DNA of 64,000 bases. It comes from Membranipora membranacea. Its lineage: Eukaryota > Bryozoa > Gymnolaemata > Cheilostomatida > Membraniporidae. The notes below the pieces were generated by a model, which worked only from the letters and a program-made list of their open reading frames with translations, was not told the origin of the DNA and did not search any database. The stretch's first letter is position 1, and every line of letters begins with the position of its first letter. The position numbers and the translations under genes are program-made. Where the stretch lies: contig OU612065.1 of assembly GCA_914767715.1 (NCBI GenBank), forward strand, positions 10,848,001-10,912,000, given 5' to 3'. Shown in pieces: positions 12,468-26,000 of this stretch.

Positions 12468-12693
12468 TTATATGTTATTATTATCATATTATATACAATC
12501 ATATAATGTATACAATTATAAAATAATATATAAAATTATATATCATTATATAATATATAATATACAATTCAATAGTATATACAGGTATATAATATATTAT
12601 GTACAATTATATAATATGTTATATGCAATAATATAGTATATGCAATTATATAATATATTATATACAATATACAATTATATATAAATATACCAC
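12468..12693. repeat. TA-rich low-complexity block
   Basis: About 225 bases consist almost only of permuted TATATAAT/ACAATTATA words, forming many short overlapping palindromes. Such blocks are typical of decayed TA microsatellites. It directly abuts a tRNA-like fragment on the right. Confidence 0.8.
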
Positions 12694-12699
12694 AATGAT

Positions 12700-12765
12700 A
12701 ACATGCTTGTTGGGCGAGAGGCCCGACCGAGTTCAAATCCCGGTGAAGACAGATTTTATTTCCAA
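12700..12765 (+). repeat. tRNA-like SINE fragment with intact B box
   Basis: The segment contains CCGAGTTCAAATCCCGG, which fits the T-arm and RNA polymerase III B box of a tRNA (stem, TTCAAAT loop, stem). No matching A box is present because the left part is replaced by TA-rich DNA. This looks like the 3' half of a tRNA-derived SINE, not a functional tRNA. Confidence 0.55.
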
Positions 12766-12884
12766 TCATCTCTTTTACTACTTGGTGTTTTAACTTGTTT
12801 TGTTTTAGTACCTATTTATTGCTACTTACACCCACTACATCATTAAATTAAACCACCTGGATTATTTCGCACTGAGCTTTGCAA

Positions 12885-12960
12885 GCTTTAGCAGCCCAGC
12901 GGTGGGAGTGTTTGATCTCAGCCCAAGTTCAAATTCTGGCGAGGGTCATTTTAATTTGCA
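12885..12960 (+). repeat. tRNA-like SINE fragment with A and B boxes
   Basis: AGCCCAGCGG (about 12894) fits the polymerase III A box, and AAGTTCAAATTCT about 30 bases later fits a decayed B box. The spacing is that of a tRNA, but the anticodon and acceptor stems do not form, so it is read as a tRNA-derived SINE head. It lies close to the similar fragment at 12700-12765. Confidence 0.5.
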
Positions 12961-14072
12961 ATTATATTGACATCGCCAATTGGCCATCCATCATAAACTC
13001 AATCGACAACCTGAGTGTATATCATCCACACAACTGAAGTTTTGTGGCATTTTTGATCGCGGCATTTCTAGTTTTATTCATATTTCATGTATTATTGATT
13101 TCGTTCTATCTAGCCTCAAGTTGATCTTTTTAGAATTTTCAATCATCACATTCAACTTAATCTATTTTTCAACGCTTATTAGGAATTACTGTTTTTTCAA
13201 AAAAATTTACTAAGCGCTCAAAAATGAACTCTATCATTATTATTCAATTCAAACTACTGTTTCCACTCAGGTAAAATTTGTGCTCATTTAATTTTTTTGA
13301 AGCTCCAAAGTTACTATTTGAGGCTTTAATCTCAGATTTCCCACCTAATAGGCAAATAATTTGTACAACTGATATTTTGATTTAGCTGCTGGCATCAGAC
13401 GGTAAGACGGTAAGACCGTAACGACCTCACTATGTACGCTGGATGATTAATTTCATACACTGATTTTGACGATAAGTTTATGAAAATTATTCGCACATTG
13501 AGCCACAATACTGATTTTGCAGTCTCATATTATTAGTATTATTAGTTTGGTATGGCAGCAGTGGTTTAAGGTGGTATCAAGAATCCAAAAGCTGCTAAGA
13601 GCCGCTAAACTTAGTTGGACAGTTACCTCATAAATATATGTACAGACCTAGAAATGGCATGGCTTTCACTCTGTCTTACTTGTCTCGTATCCTTTAACTG
13701 CAACCCTCATAATTATTATTATTAATATCATTACCATGAATAATTGAATATAATTGTACTATGAATATCACAACTAATAACTACCATGACTCTAACTATC
13801 ACCTATAATCGTTGATGCCAAGCGCTGATCTCACTTGGAAATTCAGATAATTGCCTTGTTGAGAATTATGCTCTCTTGCGCACCTTATTGTTGTGTCACT
13901 CTGACTAACTGGTAGAAGACTTTCTTTCCATTCATATATTACTATGTTTCCTGTCAACATCGATGGAAGTTAAATTAATGGATTGTTCACAGCGGCAAAA
14001 GAACTTCAGTAAAATGTATTTTTGCTGTAGTAAAGACTTCCTTATTCTTCCCAACTGTTTGAATGTTTGCAG

Positions 14073-17000
14073 CTGTGACTCTAATAACATCAGCATGTGG
14101 GCTTGAAGATATATTCACTGTCTCCGTGAATGAATCATCTCTGGACAAGTTTGCTCAGGAAGAATTTGATACTAATGTCGAGTCAAACATGACTCTATGT
14201 TGGTGGTACAAATCAACTGCTGTTTCAAACCCCTACAATACTATGTTCAGCATTGCAACAAGAGGTATGGGAAATTATATTTTCATGTGATGTTTCATGT
14301 GTGAACATCGTCAAGAGCAAGATTCAAATAAAATAGTAATGGAGAATATTTAAATCTTCCATTATCCATCATTCAAACAAAATTTGTTTTAACATCAAGG
14401 AGACTATGCTACAGGAGAAGTCTTTAGTTAAAAGAAAGTTTTTGGTACAAAAAAGATTTTTTTCTGCTCTTATAACACTCTCCTTGTCTTGGCAATCAGT
14501 CCCAAGACATGACAAATAAAGGTCAACTGAATAAGAAGTTGCCCTCCCTCAACCAGCTAAGCAAAACTTATTGGTAAGGAAAACTTAGAACTACTGTTCA
14601 AAGCCAATGATAGGCTTTTATGTTATTCACACCGTTCCTGATATCCTGTCAGCATGACAGTATTGAAAGAAAAAAGTCTGCTCAAATTCCCCTCCCACCT
14701 CCCTTTCACTAACCTATGTTGTACTTTGTTGAGATTCTAACAATTTCCTGGTGATGGTGCTCATTTGTTCGTCAATTCTGCACCAGATTAACAACATCTA
14801 ATACTATGGCAAGTACCCTGTCTGCCAAACAACACATACAGTGGCGTTGATCGTCACTTTCGGTTACAAATGCGTAAAGCACCCCATATTTTTATCCCCT
14901 ACAATATGTTACATTATAAAGAAAGAAAAAAAAATCTTCACCTGTATACAAACCCCTTTCTTTTACAACAAAAAAGAACTTGATGACATCAAAACCACCC
15001 TCAAAATAATCTTTCAAATCATTTTTTTGAAGCTGATTTTATTTACACATAGTTGCTCAAGATTTCATTTTATATTGTTAAGTTTTTCATGGCAATCTGC
15101 AGTAATTCGCACAGTTGCGATGTCTAAATTCAGTCATCACATCTAAAAAGTAATCTTTTATGACAGATAAAATGAAAGACCACAATCTCACCTGCATTCA
15201 CTGTCTCCGGTGATTTTCCAATAAAATAAACTTCGTCCATTATAAACTCACTGAATGTCTAAAATTGTAGAGACATCCAGACATTTCTTGACTTACACTA
15301 AACCAGGTAAGCTGTACTTTCATTGGAGAGGTATAAACCTGAACTTCAAAACTGCGGAACTGATTGAAGATAATATTTGGATTTACTACTGTGTCCAGCT
15401 GAAAGAAATCAACTCAAAGTTAAGAGCAGAGGTAAATATACTCAACATCAGCAGTTCTTGTAAGTTTCTGTTGATCAAATCCACAATAACACCATGCATT
15501 AATACGAATTTGATTATGGTATGATGTATTCATCTAAGAAATCTTTCCAGGGCTGCAGTGAGTTTTAGTTAGGTGACGTCCAATAAAATTACAGAAAATA
15601 AATGCCACCCGTTAATTGGACAATCATCTAAAGAGACACCAACGCAGAAGGGGTTACTAACGTCAATAATAATTGCCCTGCACAAATTGTGCATTGCGTA
15701 CACAATGAATAATAGAGTTTGATATTTTTTATGATGTTATATGACATACTGTAGACCCTTCTAGACCCTGTATTTTCAGACTTTAAATGAGGGTACATCA
15801 TTCAAGAATGTACTTCTGCGAGAAAATTACTTTTTTTGTTCTTTGCTATGGCAAAGCTTTGATATGAACAGTTGTTGTATTTTTGCTTTCCTAGATACTT
15901 TGAGATTATATAGGATTTCATTTCAATGGTCTAGCTTGAAAAAGAATTACTATATAATTTGAAGCAGAATATTAGAAAACCTTGCTGCTGGGCAACTCTG
16001 AGTGTCTTTTTTTACCACTTCCTGAGGAAGATCTTGGAATAAAGATCCATTGGGAGGGGGGGGGGTGTTCTATAACTTAACTCTTCATCAGCCCATTCTT
16101 ATTTTCATACAGAAAAAGCTCTTGCCTTTGAACATCTGCCTAGTTACCTAATCTTATGACCTCAATAGATGATGACCTTACTTATCCTCAAGAAGGAAAC
16201 GGTTATACAGTTATACAGTTGTACAGTTGTAACTAGTCAACAACAACATGTGCTTGGATAACTATCAAAAAATTGCGATTGGACTGTATTCTTTAAAATC
16301 TGGAGGAAATAGTGAGATTTACAAAAAGTGGGAGGTGGGTGTAAAAATCTGGAGGGTCACGCCTAAATCGGGAGACTTGGCAAGTATGGCTATCATGTGG
16401 CAAGTTTCAGAATAACAATCCTAATATTGGGTAAGTTATGGCCTTTTAAACTGTTGAAGTTATTGTAATCATTAAGGCTACAGTCTGGCCTTGTAGTGCA
16501 GTGGTAGAATCTCTGACATTTCAACTCAACGACCAACAACAAAGACCCTACTGAAACCCTATTTTTTATAAGTGTTATAATATGAGAACAATAAATTCAT
16601 GGTGTGAAGTTCCACGTCACCGCCGGTTGTCAACATCAATTGACTGCCATTACCTTAACGATATGAGAGCCCATAACTTAATCAATTATGGGATTATAAT
16701 GCTCACATGACACTTTGCATGTACTACTAGATACTAGCATAATTGTAATAAATATGGAAGTTACTAGAAGTAAGTTAAATGCTCCTGACAACAGGGTTGA
16801 TTTTGCGGCTGAATGTAGCACAATGTAGAAACCTGGAATCATTGTGATCTATGTCCTGGTTGAATAATAACAGTTTACATTTTTGCATAAGGCTTGGTGT
16901 CTGCGCAATTATTGAACTTAAAATAACAAAACTGCCTTTAAATAACTTTTAGGCCAGAAGCAGCTATATCATAAGTTGTTATGGCACTGACTTAAGGCAA

Positions 17001-20000
17001 TTAAGAACTTCATTTGTGATGTTTTAATTCCCATTTTGTAACTGGCCAGCATTTGCATTATACATGTGTGAAGATTTAAATGACTGCCTAACAGTTCAGC
17101 AAGAATCTCAACTGTCAGAATCTGAAATTAATTACTTTTTAAGATGGTTCACAAATACTGACTAACTGAGAATTCCAGTGTCATTTGTTTGCGGGAACAT
17201 AAAACAAGTTCTGTTTCTAATCAATAGATTTGAATGTGGCTTTGCAATGCTAACTGATTGATTAAAGCACATTTTTTTCAACTTAATATAAGAAAAGTGG
17301 ATATATTACCCCAGTAACTCGAATATTGTGAGTTCATAGGGCAAATAAAAATTATAAAAAAATGAAAATATTGTGGAAAATACCATTTTAGTTTTTTAAA
17401 AATATTTTAGCAAGGATCGTAGTGGATCATAGAGGTCAGGGGGAGGCAATAAATCACTATGATCCACTATGATCCCGATTTTCAGACTTTGCAGCTGTTT
17501 TACTGCAACTAGGTTCACAGGCTGTTTCATTTCATATGCCCTAATGAACTTTCAGCCTGAGATCTTTTAAACCATACCAAACATGGCCTAGTAGGACTGT
17601 CACTTTAAGCCCAGGCCTATAGTCTTGACTTCTGCCACCCGCATCAAACTCTTGACTTCTACCTAATAACAATCGTTAGTGTGAATATATATTAAAATAA
17701 TACACCTTTTAATTTCTAAATACATTCGGTGACTTTTACAGAACATTCATCCACATACATGCCAAGTCTCCTGATTTGAGCGTGACCCTCCAGATTCTTA
17801 CATTTACCTCCCACTTTTTGTTAATCTCACTATTTCCTCCAGATTTTAGAGAAGACAGCCCAATGGCAACTTTTTGGTAACCATCCAAGCACTTGATGTG
17901 GAAATGTTACTTGTAAGGTCTTGGAAATTGAAAGCGATTGTACAATTTAACAATGCTAACAATTTCACCTGTTAAGATTCAGACTATTATTGTCAATGGC
18001 CAATAGCATCCTCTCACAACACACAACACTGACTGTCATTGGTCGCAATATAAAGTAGCTATAGTCAAGTACATACAATTAGTCTTGATTTCCTTTAAGA
18101 TCACACATGCTTCTGGACTTTTATTTATTGGAACTATGAAGACCACATCAAAAACTACATCGCATGTATGTAGTTTTGAAACATGGGTCTAACTTGGAGT
18201 TATGCTTTCTTATCTTTTCTGCCAAACCAATTCAAGCACTGCAAAACAATCGACTGCCAAACAAAAAATCTTCGAGCAAATCAAATTCAAACAAAAAACC
18301 AGCTAAATGTAGACATCGGCCTATGTCCAATTAACCCTTCACCTCAGCCGGCCCGCATTGACCAGGGACTGACTTGCATGGCTGGAACATCTGGCCCAAC
18401 CAACACGGAATCCTCACAGGTGTTTGCCTCACCTTTCCACTTGCCCCAGTACTCATTTCTAAGCATTACACCCAGGACAAGTAATCTAAATTTCCACCTG
18501 TTCAAGGACTATCCTTTGGCAGCTTGAAAAAATCACTCCTACGCCCACACAATGAGAAATATTCCATTACTTATTTTATTTTCCTAAAAGCCTAAAAAGT
18601 TGTAATGCCAATATTCATGTACATTCACAATTAAGTGATGTTGATATTTTTTAATGGTGATAACTAACATATGGCACTACAGTTAATTATCCCTATTAAT
18701 TTGCAGTGGTGCCTAATCCGTGTTTATTTACAATTTAGATGCAGTAATTTACATTTGAATTAGCTTGTTCGAATTTACTGTAGACAATTAATCCCTTAAT
18801 TACAGAATCAAACAATTAAGAATCAGCAAGAATCAATGATGTGCAAGACAGCTAAAATTTAGTTTCATTGTTCCATTTGTGCTAATCAAAATAAATCTGA
18901 ATGATAAACATGACTGAGCTAAACATAATGCAATCAGATTTCACCTTGTGAATTTCATGAATTCTCGCAAGAAATAAGCCTTAATTTAATACACGATTGG
19001 AGCAGGGATTATGTTTGATAATACCTACATATTGCCATTCCAGTAGCAGATTTGGTGCTTCTCTTAATCATCATGTTTTCTTCTCCCACAATAAGTTTCC
19101 ATCTTCTCACTCAGCGAACATTAATAAACCCGACTTACATTGGTACATAAATTTACTCCATACCTAGTGGAAATTGCCTCAATCCATATTGAATTATGCC
19201 AGTGTTACATTGTACAAACTGTCCGACATTGTTTGTGGTTTGCCTTGTACCAACAATGATTCAGTATGCCTAGCTTGATTGGTGTTGACAGCGCCGGCAG
19301 TCATTTCTGATTTGGTACTGGCACGCCATTTATCCTAGCCAGGTCCTTGCAAAAGGGGACTAAAAATATTGTAGGTCCACTATGTGTTTGCACACCCCAC
19401 ATGCAGTTAAAAGATCCCCCTCTGCCTCTCCGATAAAAAGAGTAGCCGGAATTCCGACGGGCAAGGGTATAGGGTGCGGTTTGAGTACTATGGGTACCTT
19501 TACCTGTACTCTAGAGGAGTAACGTTGTCCACAACCACAACTTAGACTTACTTGGTGTTGACAATTACCCACACAGTTTTTTAAGGTACCTGTCCATGAC
19601 TTACAGGTCAATGGTGATCATTTCTTGTCCCTGGTAAGAGAGCAAATAGCAAAACAATATCTTGAGCTTACTGCGGCTACTCTAAAAAGAAGTTAAGAGC
19701 AGGTGACCTGCAGCATTCATTCAAGCGCCACCCATGATGTTCAGATTTTTAGAGTAAAATAACTCCACTGATTGCTGAACATGTGATAATCCTACAACTA
19801 CACACTTATCAGACCTTGGTAATACTAAGCCTGATGTCAACAGGCAAGCAAGCCTGAGGATAAAATCCTTAAGGCTTTCAAATTCTTGATTTGCGTATAC
19901 TGCTAAGACAACATGTGTTAGTATTGTACGGGCAAGATTTCCTGACAATTTAAGAAAGTTTCTGATGGCGTTACAATCTAATTTTGCCAGACAATGCATA

Positions 20001-23000
20001 GCTTCTTTGCAGAGGGATTTTTTATTTGATTTCTTGCCAGCAGTCCTTATCGCCAATCGGTTATGATGTCTCACAAATGTATGGCAGCTGTCCTATTTGG
20101 TAGAGGATAACTTTAATTAAAGTAATAAATGCCCTTATACCTGGTATATCAACTCCACTATTTGGTCTTCTTTATATGTATTGAATTTTTGGCAAGGGCA
20201 ATTTTTGCTTTTGAGATTAATCTAAAAACGTTCGCTGTATTTATGGAAATAAGCAAATGATAGATTACCAGTAAGGAAAATTAACCCATTTGACCATCTC
20301 TGATAGTGATGTTACTCTCATAGCACCCTACGCTGATTTTCCAACTTGAGTTTGATATCTAGTGAAATGTAACATTGATCGATGGGACAGGCTTATTGAA
20401 GACAATTTCAATGGAAGATTTTAGGGTATTCAGATCCATTTGTTTCAGCCACTGTTTATCTTTGAGATTAATTCCGACACTTCATGTTGTGGGTGAGCAC
20501 AACTCCCAAAATATGAGATTAAAAACTACATACATGCGATGTAGTTTTCGATGTGGACACTCATAGATAAAAAATATTCCTTTATCTGTTTTGCTTAAGG
20601 TCTTTGCACGAACAGTTGGACAGACATATTGGGCATGGAACATGACTTATGACACAACGAGAACTACTCCTGTAGTAGCAAACCAATCCTGCTCAGCCAG
20701 CATTACGCTTTTTCAATATCAGACGGCATTTGAAGGTAAGGAGATAGAATCAACCACACTATTTTTAACTGACTCCTGTCACAAGTTCAAAATTTTATGC
20801 ATTGAAACATGGTGATCCCAAGGGAAGAGCACTATAACTGTATCATATGCAGCGGTGCCACATCAACGACTGCAAGGTTCTTCAACCCATAAACATCCCT
20901 CAAAGCTTGAAATCAATAATATCCTGGAGCCTCAAAGTAGTCCTACAGATAAGACCTAGAGAGCGGCTCAAGTTTAGTTGGTCCAGCTGAGAATTTGTTT
21001 CCAATATGAGTATCAGATCATATCAATCTTAAATTGATACATTGGCAACGTATTCAACAGCTACCTGAATATGAATGGTTAGAGCGCCGTTCCTTCAGCA
21101 AACAAGTGTCGAAGGTCCTGGGTTCGAATCTCACTGCAGTCCACTGACTACTGGAAGTTGTTGGACTCCCAAGTGTCTTCCGTCCTGCCTAGAAACTGAG
21201 AGAAAAAGGGCACAGATATTTCAGACTAGCCCCTAATGCGCTTACTATTTTACCGGCCATTCTTTGGAATGTGGTGAGTGACCATACCTTGCAATTTTAA
21301 CCAAAATGTTTTAACCAACACAAGAGATTGGATTTTTATCGAGAATTCTTTGTTTTTTACACCAAATTCCTATATCTAATACTGGCAATTTATCACCAGT
21401 TGGTTTTTCATTGGTCACTTTGAAGCCATTTTCGCACTGATTTACGACTGTTTCCCAACAACCTCATTTACCAACCCCGCCCCCTCCCCATTTATATCAC
21501 TGTGTCATAATATTATACCATCCTCACCACCATAAAATTTACATTGACTGTTTTGTCAATGGGTACATATAATGAAGCATGGAAATTAAAAAAATAAAAC
21601 ACCCATAGGCTGTCAGGTCATTGCTTGTATGCTTGCCTTTAAAGTTTTGCTCAGATGATAAATTATGATTAGAGATTATCTGTGACAACCAAGACCATTG
21701 GCTGATGAGTGTAATGCCTCTCCTATTCTCAGCCTCCTACGGCCTAGACCATGCTGGTAATGGATTTTGCATGAAAAGTACTTGAAAATTTTCTCAATTG
21801 GTCAAGTATGTAGGAAAAAAAACTTGTGACGCCTATAAATGCAATGAATTATGGAAGGATTACACTGGGGCTCCCCACGTATTTTACTGAAGATTGAAGA
21901 TTGAGTGTTTTAATGTTGAAGAAAAGATTTAGTCAGTTCAAATGAAAAATCAATAAAAGATTTTAGACTTGAATTCAGTCCAACAATTTGGAGTTAGTTG
22001 CTCAGATTACGTGTTTTGGACAACCAACTCCAAACGATAGCAAATTTAAGCTCATCAGCCTATCAAAACAAAACCAAAACTCAAGCACATGGGTCATTCT
22101 AAGCAGAAATGAGTAGATAACACCATGGTCCAGTTGTTTTGAAGAATTAAGTCTGAAGATGAGAGTTTTAAAATTGAAGATTGCTCTATTTTCTCTGAAG
22201 AAATTGAAGACAGCTTTGTGTGCAGGGAGCCCCTACACTGGTTCTGTGGTTGGTTGGTCAACTTCTACATAGTTGTTATTATGTTCCGAAGTCACCAATA
22301 CGATATGCTCAGTGGCAGCGAAGTGTCCTCTTGTTGCTTTTGCTAATATTTTCAGCAAATGTTCAATAAACATGACTGCAAATAAATTTCATGCCAATGC
22401 AAAACAAGAATATACATTCTGTCTATCCTAAGGTCAAGAGAATGTATATTGCAGAAAAGCGACAAATCTATAGTGATTAATTAATCATCTCTAACAATCT
22501 ATTGTTATTGCTTTAGGGCGGTTCCTGCAGCCAGCTGCTTGACAATTTTCTTGCGGAAACTGGTTGAAATTAAAACTAAAATGATTTCAAACTATTTTTT
22601 TAACAGTGCCTGTATTATTTTCTTGGAGAGGCTCCCTACCTCCCAACTGGAAATTGCTACAGCGCCCCTCCCGCACCTACCTCTCCCAGCCCTACCACTC
22701 CAAAACCTGTGTATGCAGCCTTGCTATTGAAAATTAATTGAGTACATGACAGCGCATTGAATCGGCATATTCTGATAAAATTTGTCTGAGAAAGAGGGAG
22801 ATCTGACTTCTACCTACGGGGGAATATAATTCTGTTAGCATAACATTGGTTGAAAACTTCTACTGTAACAGATATCTGCTATATTACATAGTTGGATTTG
22901 GTTATCTAAAGCTATACTTACATCTGCCATTATAACCAAGCTGGAATGGAAAAAAAGTTGACTATATTGACTGCACTGGCCTTTCCTGCTACTACCACTT

Positions 23001-26000
23001 GATGTTTCAATGATTTCCGGATGAAATTGCAGTTCAGGATGACATGGATTGTCAATCGTTGTTCTCTTATTCTCAGTTAATCATACAAATTTGGTATTGT
23101 ACAATGAGAAAAGGGAAAATGCTATGTTGTGCCTAGATGTTGCAAAGATAACAAACTAGCGTCTTTACACACATTCAGTGGCCTAAACCTACACACAAGA
23201 GGCTTTTAGGCAGTAAATAGGGGGTCGTAGTGCTGATGGCACAAATGGTGGGTGAAGAAACGACAGTTGGTAAAATAGAAAAAGTGAAAAGTGATTTTCC
23301 GTATCTCAGATCTAGAGCAATTTGAATATGTTAACACCACTCTGACTTGTCATCATTTTGCAGGTAATTTCCATTATAATTTCTATGGAGCAGGGACTAT
23401 TGGCTGTCTGAATATATGGAATGGGAACCTAGGTGTGCAAAAAATGTTTGAGTCTGCATTCTGCAATACCAAAGGTGACATCTACAGCATGCAACAAACA
23501 ATCAAGAGTACAGGATCTTTCAATGAATACCTCATTCATCCAGATATGGATATTGATATCAGTGAGTGTGGCTGCAGTGGAGAGTTTCCAATGGCATGAA
23601 GGTCTCCCTGATTATTTCTAATTGGATACCCATTTTATCTAGTGTGATGAAGACTCATTAACAATGAATAATGATTAAAGCAGTGTATGATAAATTTGTT
23701 GTTATTCTATGACATTTGATAAACTTCATTGTTGTGTTGGCTTATCACACTTCAGAACAGTATTTCATTGCAACAGTCCATATCAATATTGACAATGAGA
23801 TCAAGGCAATTACTGAATCCATTAACATTTATGACAAAAAAATCCAATCAAAGCTTGTATATCAATGAAACATAGCAATTTAAGTTAGTTTGAAGTTAGA
23901 ATAGGAGATGTGTATAACGCAATTCTGCATCAGCACATAATAAAAGGACATTACTATTCCTATTATTACAGCAAAAAGCTTAAAATGAGCTGAGCCTGTA
24001 ATGCATGAATTTCATATTTACAGGCTAAATCTGTAAGAATAATGGGACATTATTAAAATTTGTAAACATTGAAGATAAGAAGAAATATGTGATGCAGCAC
24101 ATCAAAACCAGGCATTTGCAATGGGAAATGGAGTTTGAGTTATCTATTGCATGTTATAGCTAAGGTCCTCAGCTTTAAATTGGTACCATCATTTTGCTTC
24201 TAGCTTACTTAAAACCATATCTACAGCAATTTTTGTGGCTGGTGTCTCATGATTTCTAGAAACGGCCATTGTGAATTCAAGGATGAAGTTGAGCTTTATA
24301 AAAATCTGAGAGGTTTTATTGCGTACGCTCACTCAAACCATAGCAACGTGGTTAGATCAGAATACGAGGCGGTAAATTTTGGCATCAAATTCAACCTAAG
24401 ATTATGCTGAAAAGGATCATATGGGTCAAAAAATTCAAATCATCAATTAAATTACATTATATAATGTTTTTAATTTAGGTATTGTTGAACCACTAAAAGT
24501 CTAAAAAGAAAACGACAAAACTCATTTCAGGTTATGCTGATCGGAGACACTTTCACAAAACTCACCTATGATACAATGAACTTCAAACCAAATACAGTAA
24601 CATACAATATATCATTGTATTGTGTTTTATATATTTATTTGTATGATATATTATATATAATACGTATTTTCGGATGTGGCTTTGGATTTCCCATTTCCCT
24701 TCAGCAGAAATAGCTGTGCCTAGAGAAAAAATTCATAACCCAAAGCAACAAATTCATTAAGCATCACAAAGATAATCTTAGTAATATTTTATTTTCATAT
24801 TATATATTATATTAAATATGAATCACCAATCATGTTACTCCAAATTATTCCCGAGAAAAGTCCTCTGAGATGAGCTCAAGTTTGTTATAACCCTGACCGT
24901 TTTGCAGCATCATATTAGATAGTTCATCAAACTATGAATTATGTAATTCAAGATACCGCAGTTTGAACCCGACCTAAGAAATAAAAGTATAGGATTCTAA
25001 TTTCGGGCTCAAGAAACCTTTGACGCCATCTAGCCTGTCTTGACATGTTTAGTTGTTTTACCAAACCACCAGCAAAGCTGGTCCTTACAGGCTATGGCCC
25101 TACCAGACCAGCTTGTCCTGTTCTTCACATCACATCAGTATTTACTTTGTGATTTAGCTACTATGCTCCACTTTCTGAATGTTAAAAAAGGAGCCTGTCA
25201 ATCTATGACCACTAGTCTTGACTGTCTGTCTGTCCCAATTCTACAACAAGCAAAGCCCATCTCATACCCTAATCATCTTAGGCTCAGTCAATATGTTAGT
25301 GTTAGGGAAGTACACTTACTAATTTCATAACTGTTGCAGCAGCTTGGTTCCCAGGAATCTCAGTCTGCCCCTGTTAGTGGTGTTACAAAATGTTGGTACT
25401 AGCCACCAACTTAGAGCCATTGTCTGGTCATCTTGTTACAATAAATTGCTCAGGATAAACCCATTCAGTGGCAGAGCAGAAATGTTTACTGTTGTTGTCA
25501 TTATATTTATTCAGATACTAATAAAAATTTGCCTCAGAATCACACACAGACAGCATTTTGCTTTTAGTAACAGAAATCTTTTCAGAAAAAATTTCAACTG
25601 GAAGTGGATAATTTTCCCCATGACATCAACTTCAGAGCCCAATAACAAAACTTCTGATTGGCTGAAAAGTATGACAGTTGGATTCAGCAGACTCTGATTG
25701 GCCCAACTCCACTCAAAATAAAAAATTGACCACATGTTGCAGTTTAAAATTATTTTTACTATTAGGCTTATTGTGAACAACATGTCATGATTGCAAATGC
25801 CGGGTTTTGATGTGTTGCATCACATATATTCGAAACTTTGAATCACCCCTACTCTGAGTCCAGAGAAAAATGATGATTTGCACATTCTACCTACCTATCT
25901 ACCTATCTAGTACAGTTGACAATAAAGTATTATGATGAAATTTCACTCATAGACAGCTATATTGCATTCATATTTGCAACTAGTGAGTCTTTATTTCTTC

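Larger units (their letters stand above)
11491..14072. other. Intron-like, gene-free AT-rich stretch
   Basis: No coding region recognised. It contains the TATA-type low-complexity block 12468-12693 and two tRNA-like SINE fragments. A short (GACGGTAA)-like duplication occurs around 13397-13415. If the candidate exon at 11416 is real, this is an intron of the LamG/PAN gene. Confidence 0.5.
15432..20599. other. Large intron (5.2 kb) of the LamG/PAN gene, repeat-bearing
   Basis: No exon recognised between the phase-0 donor at 15432 and the phase-0 acceptor ending 20599. It holds an inverted repeat pair (16243-16389 and 17757-17901), a hairpin (17414-17475), a possible SINE head near 16490 and a pair of palindromic repeats bounding 18143-20556. 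A 13-14 base G run lies near 16056. Two minus-strand frames at 19360-19611 and 19721-20074 (one containing LKDFILRLACLLTSG) look mildly protein-like but match nothing I know. Confidence 0.6.

Noticed and set aside
13380-13420. Short GACGGTAA repeats as a CRISPR-like or telomeric array
   Set aside because: Only two to three imperfect units, in a eukaryotic context.
21068-21140. Functional tRNA gene
   Set aside because: A and B boxes are present but the acceptor and anticodon stems do not form.
21864-22240. Possible MITE with ends around ACACTGGGGCTCCCC and its partial complement near 22230
   Set aside because: The inverted match covers only about a dozen bases with a shift and no target duplication was visible.
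25040-25697. Two consecutive plus-strand frames of about 100 codons within an intron
   Set aside because: No domain, no splice support on both sides, and the composition matches noncoding background.
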